In this document: positions 1-4,724 of the stretch, in pieces
Layout: every line of letters starts with the position of its first letter
How positions within the stretch are numbered: the first letter of the stretch is position 1
NCBI GenBank assembly: GCA_016929175.1
Contig: JAFGJI010000266.1
Location: forward strand, 1 to 5,450
Length of the DNA: 5,450 bases
Source: Thermoplasmatota archaeon
GTDB taxonomy: Archaea > Thermoplasmatota > Penumbrarchaeia > Penumbrarchaeales > Penumbrarchaeaceae
Reading direction: 5' to 3'
Made by a program: the position numbers and the translations under genes
The notes under the pieces: generated by a model
What the model was told of the DNA's origin: nothing
Databases searched by the model: none
The model's input: the letters and a program-made list of their open reading frames with translations, nothing else

Positions 1-33
1 ATTGACGGTTCAAAGGTCCCGACCGGTCCATAG
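1..33 (+). other. possible C-terminal tail of an upstream gene
   Basis: Frame 1 is open from the window edge and reads IDGSKVPTGP before a TAG at 31-33. It could be the last ten codons of a gene that starts outside the window. Another frame is open to a TGA at 86-88, so the choice is not firm. Nothing here identifies a family. The rest of 34-205 shows no gene, RNA or repeat that I can support. Confidence 0.15.
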
Positions 34-213
34 TTCATACCGCTTGAACCCGAGGCAAGGATTCCAACTGGTCAACTTTGCTTTTTGATAGTTCTTTTAT
101 CGTGGACCTATTCCGCAATGGTTTTCTATCGTCAATAACGAGAGGTCATGAAAATCATTGCTACACTTCAATTAAACACGCCAAACAAGTCGGAAACAGG
201 CCTCCCTTAATGG

Positions 214-222
214 TTATATATT
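214..222 (+). promoter_or_regulatory. TATA box for the DUF4234-like gene
   Basis: TTATATATT is the most A/T-rich stretch upstream of the first gene. An archaeal transcript would start about 25 bp downstream, near 244. That leaves a leader of about 40 nt that includes the G-rich ribosome binding site at 274-279. Assigned by position and composition only. Confidence 0.45.
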
Positions 223-284
223 CGACCTGTTCTATGGAAGGCCATCCGTAAAAGTATGTGAATTTACGTTAGTGGGGGTCATTG

Positions 285-635
285 ATGGTAAAACATGGAA
301 ATCCCGGGGTGGAAAGGAATCCATTCGTGTGGTGGGTCCTTGGCCTGTGTTTGATAGTCCAGATCATATGGATCTACCGGGTCTGGGCCGAGATAGCATC
401 GTTCACCAAAAAAGACTACAATCCTATAGTTAAAACGGTGCTGACATGTATTCCCATTCTCAAATTTCTCATGCTCTATCGAATGTTCTCGGAGATATCC
501 GAAATGGAGGAGATGGTCGGTATATACGAGGATAAAAGGCTCAACCCTTTTATAAATCTCTTGCTTTACTTTGTCTTCTTTACAGGGATAATATTCGCAC
601 AACAACACCTAAACAGGGTGTGGCAGAGGGCCTGA
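285..635 (+). CDS. small DUF4234-like integral membrane protein
   Basis: A 116-residue membrane protein of unknown function. Three hydrophobic segments are visible at about residues 13-34, 47-65 and 88-105, separated by short charged loops. The arrangement resembles DUF4234: an R-N-P entry into helix 1, an aromatic 'WIYRVW' end of helix 1, a Pro in the second segment, and a closing 'QQHLN' just after helix 3. DUF4234 proteins are small membrane proteins with no established reaction. The start is taken at ATG 285 because GGGGGT (274-279) lies 5 nt upstream. An in-frame TTG at 282 directly before it is less likely. The gene stands alone: the next gene is 228 bp downstream with its own promoter. 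Family assignment is from remembered pattern, so moderate; that this is a real membrane-protein gene is fairly sure. Confidence 0.75.
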   Translation: MVKHGNPGVERNPFVWWVLGLCLIVQIIWIYRVWAEIASFTKKDYNPIVKTVLTCIPILKFLMLYRMFSEISEMEEMVGIYEDKRLNPFINLLLYFVFFTGIIFAQQHLNRVWQRA

Positions 636-810
636 AATCATTCCATGGATGCAGATCGTCTCTCTTATTGACGCAATTATAACACATGGGATAAAATACC
701 GAATATGATGCCTCTACAAATGAGATCCAAACCCATCTGGAGCCGTTTCTCACGATCTCTCATGCAATGATGATCAGGATGAATGTTTGTGATAAATACC
801 TGAAGATATG
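636..810. other. intergenic stretch with no supported gene
   Basis: Between the DUF4234-like gene and the promoter of the TM2-like gene I see no long open frame, hairpin terminator or repeat. Degenerate box-C-like and box-D-like motifs occur at 767-773 and 800-803, but they do not make a credible C/D guide RNA. Confidence 0.4.
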
Positions 811-820
811 TTTTAATAAT
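811..820 (+). promoter_or_regulatory. TATA box for the TM2-like gene
   Basis: TTTTAATAAT stands out in composition. It predicts a transcript start near 841, giving a short leader of about 23 nt that carries the GGAGGTG ribosome binding site. The geometry is good for an archaeal promoter; no experimental support. Confidence 0.5.
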
Positions 821-851
821 ATGTTCGCACTTTAACCATGAACCGGATCGT

Positions 852-858
852 GGAGGTG
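852..858 (+). promoter_or_regulatory. strong Shine-Dalgarno site GGAGGTG
   Basis: GGAGGTG matches the anti-Shine-Dalgarno end of 16S rRNA almost fully and sits 5 nt before ATG 864. It fixes that start codon and argues that this short gene is real. Confidence 0.8.
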
Positions 859-863
859 TTTAA

Positions 864-1127
864 ATGGGTGATGAAAAGATTACTGGCGAGAAAAGCCCGA
901 TAGGAACATTGTTCCTGAATCTGTGCTTGCTTGGATGTGTCGGATATTTCTATATCGGACAGTGGCAGAAGGGATTGGCAGCTCTAGCTGCAACGCTGGT
1001 CCTTTCGTCAGTTGGGATAGGCCTCATTGTGCCGATAGTGGCGTGCATCGATGGATACATGCAGGCCAAGTTGATGACCGAAGGTAAAGCGGTCAAACAC
1101 TGGTCGTTCTTCTCGCAGACCGCATGA
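864..1127 (+). CDS. TM2-like small membrane protein
   Basis: An 87-residue protein with two membrane helices, about residues 13-31 and 38-62, joined by a tight turn. The signature resembles the TM2 domain: 'GYFYIGQWQKG' (27-37) matches the Gly-aromatic-Tyr-x-Gly...Lys-Gly turn, and 'CIDGY' (61-65) matches the Asp after the second helix. The N-terminus (residues 1-12) is polar and charged, and the C-terminus is a short tail rich in Lys, His and aromatic residues. TM2 proteins are widespread membrane proteins; I cannot name a function. The start is set by GGAGGTG at 852-858. A strong hairpin terminator follows 22 bp after the stop, so the gene is probably its own transcript. Confidence 0.82.
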   Translation: MGDEKITGEKSPIGTLFLNLCLLGCVGYFYIGQWQKGLAALAATLVLSSVGIGLIVPIVACIDGYMQAKLMTEGKAVKHWSFFSQTA

Positions 1128-1148
1128 GGTCTACGGGTTAGGAGCTGT

Positions 1149-1187
1149 ACTTGTGGGTCTGTTGAAGGGCCCACAAGTTATTTTTAT
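1149..1187 (+). terminator. hairpin plus T-tract terminator
   Basis: ACTTGTGGG (1149-1157) and CCCACAAGT (1170-1178) are a perfect 9-bp inverted repeat. The stem can extend inward by three more pairs (T-G, C-G, T-G) to a six-base loop GTTGAA. It is followed at once by a T-rich stretch, TATTTTTAT (1179-1187). Placed 22 bp after the TM2-like stop codon, it fits an intrinsic terminator for that gene. Confidence 0.8.
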
Positions 1188-1230
1188 CCATTCATTCTGC
1201 CATTTATTTGCATGTCCAGTTCGTGAAAGG

Positions 1231-1238
1231 TTTAAATC
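1231..1238 (+). promoter_or_regulatory. BRE/TATA promoter of the four-helix Cys-cluster gene
   Basis: GTGAAAGG (1223-1230), a purine-rich BRE-like run, precedes TTTAAATC (1231-1238). The centre of the box is about 26 bp before GTG 1260, which fits a transcript starting at the initiation codon itself. A second A/T-rich run (ATATTATA, 1241-1248) could instead drive a start nearer 1270, serving ATG 1284. Confidence 0.55.
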
Positions 1239-1259
1239 GAATATTATAGATGGTCCATC

Positions 1260-2030
1260 GTGGATAATGAGATCATAAAGACGATGCGAACACTGGCCCC
1301 ATTCCTTCTTTCCCATCATCCGGATTGTTCATTCTTCGATAACGATGTATTTCAGGTGTCCGGCAAGAGGATCTGCCTTGGCTGCAGCATCGCATATCCG
1401 ACCGCTGTTCTTTTGATAATTCTCTCCATTTTCACCGGTTGGTATCGCTCACTACCGGAATTCATATTTCATCAGGACATGCTGTTCTGTGCCTCCTTAT
1501 TGCTTGGATCGCTGCAGTTTATAAAATATCAGGGAATTCGGTCATCGAGAACCGCCAACATACTTGTAAAGGCCTCTTTGGGGCTATCGCTTGGTGGTAT
1601 CACTGTATGGATCTTCACCACTCCTATTCATTTTGTATTCAGAATAGTGATGTTCATTGTATTCTTCATCTCCCTTCAGTTCGTCGGGACCATGAGGTTC
1701 AGAAGCATAAGGGATGTCTGCTCCAATTGTATCTACCACGGTGATTGGGACATCTGTTACGGGTTCAGGGATCTCAACAGATATCATGATTTCAGTCATG
1801 TCGACAGAAGAGGTCTCGAAAGGCTGATCTTTGACAAGAAAAGAAAGCAAAGGATGGCTTTCAGGGTAAACAGATCACGAAAAAGGGGACACCGGATCGA
1901 TCTTAGAGATGCATCGAAACGATGGGTCTATCACGACAAGGCATATGATGTCCCGTGGCTCCCGGGAACCGGATCTGAGGTCTCAAGATACGAGGATATC
2001 CTTAGGATCCCCCGTCATCGAATGCGATAA
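1260..2030 (+). CDS. four-helix membrane protein with two Cys clusters, DUF2085-like
   Basis: A 256-residue protein, not confidently recognised. The N-terminal part carries 'HHPDC' (19-23) and then 'CLGC' (39-42) just before the first helix. This His/Cys layout recalls DUF2085-type membrane proteins and suggests metal binding. Hydrophobic segments lie at about 44-60, 74-88, 101-118 and 123-143. A second Cys group follows the last helix: C154, C157 and C166, within an aromatic/His-rich stretch. The remaining ~85 residues are polar, with a very basic stretch around 195-212, and would lie on the cytoplasmic side if the positive-inside rule holds. No Shine-Dalgarno precedes GTG 1260, but the promoter spacing fits a leaderless mRNA starting there. 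ATG 1284 (residue 9) is the alternative and also keeps both clusters. The stop codon is 12 bp from the convergent kbl stop. Confidence 0.75.
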   Translation: MDNEIIKTMRTLAPFLLSHHPDCSFFDNDVFQVSGKRICLGCSIAYPTAVLLIILSIFTGWYRSLPEFIFHQDMLFCASLLLGSLQFIKYQGIRSSRTANILVKASLGLSLGGITVWIFTTPIHFVFRIVMFIVFFISLQFVGTMRFRSIRDVCSNCIYHGDWDICYGFRDLNRYHDFSHVDRRGLERLIFDKKRKQRMAFRVNRSRKRGHRIDLRDASKRWVYHDKAYDVPWLPGTGSEVSRYEDILRIPRHRMR

Positions 2031-2046
2031 AGTATGTCCGCTTTAT
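2027..2046. terminator. small hairpin across the convergent gene ends
   Basis: ATAAAG (2027-2032) and CTTTAT (2041-2046) form a 6-bp inverted repeat with an eight-base loop. It covers the stop codons of both the Cys-cluster gene (TAA 2028-2030) and kbl (2043-2045, minus). It is weak and A/T-rich with no long T-tract on either side, so a role as a bidirectional terminator is only a suggestion. Confidence 0.25.
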
Positions 2047-3227
2047 ATTATTCCGGCCGCTTTTCCGCCGGCCTCGAAGGCTGCAAGCGCCTCGTCAAGC
2101 ATCTCTTGTGTCAGTCCCGCGTTCACCTGGACCCTGACCCTTGACTTGTCACGAGCCACCATCGGGAAGACGATCGGTAGAGCGAAGACACCCCTCTCGT
2201 AAAGCTCCTTTGAAAGCTGCTTGGCCTTGTGGGATTCCCCGCACATCACGGGTATTATCGGGGTCTCGGTCCTCCCGGTGTCGAACCCCATTGACTGGAT
2301 CCTCTTCTTGAAGTAGTTGGTGTTCTTCCAGAGGTTCTCCCAGTGATACGGCTCTTCATCAAGCACCTGGATGGCCGCGAGCTGGGCTCCGGCCACAGCA
2401 GGGGGATGCGATCCCGAAAGGAGCCATGTCCTGGATTTGTTGTAAGCGAAGTTTATGAGGTCCCGGGAACCCGCCACCAGGCCACCGACAACTCCGTAAG
2501 CCTTGGAGAACGTACCCATCTCAACATCGAGTTTGTCGTGGCATCTGTAATGGACCCCGATCCCCGCTCCCTTCTCCCCGAGGACCCCCTCTCCGTGGGC
2601 GTCATCCACGTAGGACATTGCCCCGTACTCGACGCAGAGCTTAACGACCTGGTCCAGAGGTGAGGTGTCCCCGTCCATGGAGAACACTCCGTCCGTCACG
2701 ACGAGAACCCTTCTTTTTTCCTGGGACTTTCTGAGAAGGTCCTCCAATCCTCCCATATCATTGTGAGGGTATACCCCCCTCTCCGCCTTGGAGAGCCTTA
2801 CACCGTCGATGATCGACCCGTGATTGAGCTCGTCGGAGATTATCAGGTCATCCTTATCCGGGGCCAGCTGTGAGATCAAACCCGAATTGGCGGCGAACCC
2901 TGTCTGATAGACGAGTGACGCCTCCCTCTGCTTGAACTTCGCAAGCGCCTTTTCGACCATGAAGTGGACATCCATGCTTCCGGCGATAGCCCTCACGGAA
3001 CCGGACCCGGCACCATTTCGATCTGTCCATTCCTTTGCGGCGGAGATCAGCCTCGGGTGGTTGGAGAGGCTGAGATAGTTGTTCGAGCAGAGCATGATGA
3101 GCTCCTTTCCATCAACCACGCATCTCGGTGTGGATGGCCCCTGGAGCTCCCTGAGCTGCCAGTTGAAACCCTTTGCAACGAGGTCCTGATACTCTTCTCT
3201 GAGAAATCCTGTTGGGTCCCTTTTCAT
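2043..3227 (-). CDS. kbl: glycine C-acetyltransferase (2-amino-3-ketobutyrate CoA ligase)
   Basis: A PLP-dependent alpha-oxoamine synthase that interconverts 2-amino-3-oxobutyrate plus CoA with glycine plus acetyl-CoA, the second step of threonine breakdown through threonine dehydrogenase. It is cytosolic. The 394-residue length is close to the usual ~398. Visible features are: 'SNNYLSL' (48-54) and a Gly/Ser-rich 'GAGSGSVR' (72-79) in the N-terminal segment; 'DELNH' with H136, which stacks on PLP in the family; 'VFSMDGD' (181-187); 'VDDAH' with D208 (pairs with the PLP ring nitrogen) and H211; and 'GTFSKAYG' with K242 as the Schiff-base lysine. The C-terminal 'GKAAGII' ending favours Kbl over 8-amino-7-oxononanoate synthase, although these relatives are often confused. 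The start is ATG 3227 because GGAGG (3239-3235) lies 7 nt upstream; the frame stays open further upstream but crosses the promoter. No tdh neighbour is seen. Confidence 0.93.
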   Translation of the reverse strand: MKRDPTGFLREEYQDLVAKGFNWQLRELQGPSTPRCVVDGKELIMLCSNNYLSLSNHPRLISAAKEWTDRNGAGSGSVRAIAGSMDVHFMVEKALAKFKQREASLVYQTGFAANSGLISQLAPDKDDLIISDELNHGSIIDGVRLSKAERGVYPHNDMGGLEDLLRKSQEKRRVLVVTDGVFSMDGDTSPLDQVVKLCVEYGAMSYVDDAHGEGVLGEKGAGIGVHYRCHDKLDVEMGTFSKAYGVVGGLVAGSRDLINFAYNKSRTWLLSGSHPPAVAGAQLAAIQVLDEEPYHWENLWKNTNYFKKRIQSMGFDTGRTETPIIPVMCGESHKAKQLSKELYERGVFALPIVFPMVARDKSRVRVQVNAGLTQEMLDEALAAFEAGGKAAGII

Positions 3228-3272
3228 AGATATTCCTCCACGAACGGTAGGATACGGGCGGGATATGAAGTG

Positions 3273-3282
3273 AATATTTATT
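3273..3282 (-). promoter_or_regulatory. TATA box for kbl
   Basis: On the minus strand AATAAATATT is preceded by an A-rich BRE-like ACAAACC. Transcription would start near 3252, giving a leader of about 25 nt that contains the GGAGG site at 3235-3239. It shares the 144-bp gap with the divergent CBS gene promoter. Confidence 0.55.
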
Positions 3283-3326
3283 AGGTTTGTGCGTATCCCA
3301 TCCACCCGGCCGGTGAAGCATCTGTC

Positions 3327-3334
3327 TTTAAGTA
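3327..3334 (+). promoter_or_regulatory. TATA box for the CBS-domain gene
   Basis: TTTAAGTA lies about 42 bp before ATG 3372 and predicts a transcript start near 3356, just before the AAGGTGAT ribosome binding site (3358-3365). This rules against the upstream in-frame ATG at 3336, which would precede the transcript start. Confidence 0.45.
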
Positions 3335-3371
3335 AATGCATGCTGTAACGGGATGGGAAGGTGATGTATCC

Positions 3372-3935
3372 ATGGTCAAGTTCATAAAGCCCAGGACAGC
3401 ACAGAGATCCGGACCTGACATATCCAGGATCCTGAAGCAGTTCCACCAGATCGATGTGGAGACCGTGATGAAATCCAACATGTGGGACATGTCGTTCGTC
3501 ACCCCCAAGACCCCCGTGGAGGAGGTCATAGGGATCCTTTCCTCCAGAAAGCACATCTGGGTCGTTGATGACATGAAGTCCATGAGGCTTATGGGCTGCA
3601 TCACCGAACGTGACCTTGTCGAGATAATAGCTCCCAGGAAGATCGACCCGTACCAGTTCACGATATCGGGCTCTCATTTCAGGTCAATGCTGTTCGGGGG
3701 CCTCGAGAATGCCGAGGATATGATGACGACCGACCTGGTCACAATATATCCGAAGACGACCATCGGGAAGGCCCTGACAAAGATGAAGAGGCATCATTTA
3801 AAAAGGCTCCCCGTTGTCAGAAAAGGGAAGATCGTGGGGGAGCTGACGATGAAATCCATTCTACTGCAGTTCAAGAAGGTGCTTCGGTGGAGTCAGATAC
3901 TGGATGACCAGAAGAAGTTGAACGGCGCATCCTGA
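3372..3935 (+). CDS. two-CBS-domain protein
   Basis: A 187-residue soluble protein built almost entirely of a tandem CBS pair (Bateman module). CBS1 spans about residues 28-90: 'VETVMKSN', then 'VTPKTPVEEVIGIL' and the strand/turn 'LMGCITERDLVEII'. CBS2 spans about 114-168: 'AEDMMTTDLVTIYPKTTIGKAL', then 'HHLKRLPVV' and 'GKIVGELTMKSILLQF'. Such pairs commonly bind adenine nucleotides or S-adenosylmethionine and act as sensors. No attached catalytic or DNA-binding domain is visible, so the partner is unknown. ATG 3372 is chosen over ATG 3336 because AAGGTGAT (3358-3365) sits 6 nt upstream and the likely transcript start lies after 3336. The gene is divergent from kbl; co-regulation is possible but unproven. 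A pyrimidine-rich run follows the stop (3937-3947). Confidence 0.88.
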   Translation: MVKFIKPRTAQRSGPDISRILKQFHQIDVETVMKSNMWDMSFVTPKTPVEEVIGILSSRKHIWVVDDMKSMRLMGCITERDLVEIIAPRKIDPYQFTISGSHFRSMLFGGLENAEDMMTTDLVTIYPKTTIGKALTKMKRHHLKRLPVVRKGKIVGELTMKSILLQFKKVLRWSQILDDQKKLNGAS

Positions 3936-4131
3936 GTTCTTTCTCTGCAGGTAGCCTGTCCTCAATGGATGCGATCGAACATAATTAACCCGGGATTGGC
4001 GTTTTAGATCATTATCAACCGTTCCACTTTCGTTCACTGATATGGACATATTAGGGTCCACTCCACTCAGAGACTATCGTACTTTCGGAACTGGGAAGAG
4101 AGGGGTTCTACAGAGCCAAAGGATGACAATG
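3936..4131. other. intergenic stretch, nothing supported
   Basis: There is no credible open frame, RNA or strong inverted repeat between the CBS gene and the promoter of the exported protein. A nonamer GTTCCACTT occurs at 4021-4029 and again at 4170-4178, but that is compatible with chance. Base composition turns A/T-richer toward the end. Confidence 0.4.
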
Positions 4132-4141
4132 TATAATTATA
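4132..4141 (+). promoter_or_regulatory. TATA box for the exported small protein
   Basis: TATAATTATA predicts a transcript start near 4162 and a leader of about 30 nt carrying AGAGGTGA (4181-4188), which ends 4 nt before ATG 4193. Good archaeal geometry. Confidence 0.5.
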
Positions 4142-4192
4142 AGGTAGGATAATCCCTTTTCCATAGAAAGTTCCACTTAGAGAGGTGAAAAA

Positions 4193-4537
4193 ATGATTAG
4201 GTTATCTGTATTTGTAATTAGCGCCTTATTGATAACAATAGGATTTATTGGGCTAAAAACACCATTGATTCAGTATGCTGAGGCAACTCCTATACAATTT
4301 GGCACGGAATTGGAAGCTATTGTTACTCTTGGTGGACCTGAATATTATACGAGAGAAGGTGAGGGAGTATGTATTGAGCTATCATTTGGTGAGCCAGAGG
4401 ATTATAATGCGACAAGATGGGTTTGTACATATCGGGTATACGATCCTCTTACAAATGAAACTGAAGAAGGGATATGCGAGTATGATAATCCTGAACTAAC
4501 ACAGGGTGTTGCAAGCTGCAAGATGGGAAATGAATAG
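4193..4537 (+). CDS. small exported protein with four cysteines
   Basis: 114 residues, family not recognised. Residues 4-21 form a hydrophobic signal-like helix after a short positive N-terminus. 'AEA' at 29-31 is a fitting signal-peptidase site, leaving a mature part of about 83 residues. The mature part is acidic and beta-like. It has four Cys (60, 78, 95, 109) that could form two disulfides, and two N-x-T sequons (N72, N88), compatible with a glycosylated extracellular domain. The start is well set by AGAGGTGA at 4181-4188. Codons favour A or T at the third position far more than in kbl or the CBS gene, which hints at foreign origin. It ends with TAG just before transposase-like sequence, so the C-terminus may have been cut by insertion or deletion; no homolog is known to me to test this. 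Confidence 0.65.
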   Translation: MIRLSVFVISALLITIGFIGLKTPLIQYAEATPIQFGTELEAIVTLGGPEYYTREGEGVCIELSFGEPEDYNATRWVCTYRVYDPLTNETEEGICEYDNPELTQGVASCKMGNE

Positions 4538-4571
4538 AGGGCCATGGAACCTTCCAACCTAAAGCCAGAAG

Positions 4572-4607
4572 TGTTGACAAATCCATGACCCAGTGCCAAT
4601 GTCAACA
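4572..4607. repeat. 8-bp inverted repeat at the 5' end of the transposase-like frame
   Basis: TGTTGACA (4572-4579) and TGTCAACA (4600-4607) are perfect reverse complements separated by 20 bases. The right arm overlaps the second to fourth codons region of the possible original start ATG 4599. It could be an operator or a transposase-binding site at the element end; an 8-bp match alone is modest evidence. Confidence 0.4.
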
Positions 4608-4724
4608 GAACGAGTATACCTCTCTCAGGTAATGATTGTTTAGGAATATCTGACCTCGAACACCGTATCAACCGTCACCGATCTCAAACTGAACACCGGG
4701 ATCACGAACGACCAATACCAACGG
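4599..4724 (+). pseudogene. 5' part of the transposase-like gene, interrupted by TAG
   Basis: In the same frame as the transposase-like gene, ATG 4599 opens MSTERVYLSQVMIV, then an in-frame TAG at 4641-4643, then EYLTSNTVSTVTDL and onward without a break. The residues on both sides of the TAG look like one continuous amphipathic helix, so coding sequence probably once ran through it (for example from a CAG codon). No good ribosome binding site precedes ATG 4599. A stop (TGA 4575-4577) bounds the frame upstream. Either this is a nonsense mutation in a decaying element, or TAG is read through, as in archaea that use pyrrolysine. Confidence 0.45.

Noticed and set aside
1..30. tRNA 3' end suggested by GGTTCAAA followed later by CCA
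   Set aside because: The bases flanking the loop-like sequence do not pair into a five-base T stem or an acceptor stem.
279..608. 109-codon minus-strand frame opposite the DUF4234-like gene
   Set aside because: A shadow of a gene with clear membrane helices and a start site on the plus strand.
767..803. C/D-box guide RNA candidate (ATGATGA at 767-773, CTGA at 800-803)
   Set aside because: The spacing is short for an archaeal C/D RNA and no proper D' box is seen.
1909..2202. 97-codon plus-strand frame across the convergent junction
   Set aside because: It overlaps the ends of two better-supported genes, has no ribosome binding site and shows no protein-like pattern.
3281..3661. 126-codon minus-strand frame opposite the CBS gene
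   Set aside because: Composition is that of an antisense shadow, with no ribosome binding site and no recognisable domain; the CBS frame explains the region.
3228..3677. 150-codon open extension of the kbl frame upstream of ATG 3227
   Set aside because: It crosses the kbl promoter and ribosome binding site and runs antisense through the CBS gene; the protein already has normal length from ATG 3227.
4021..4178. Repeated nonamer GTTCCACTT
   Set aside because: Only two copies, with no flanking similarity; expected by chance often enough in A/T-rich intergenic DNA.
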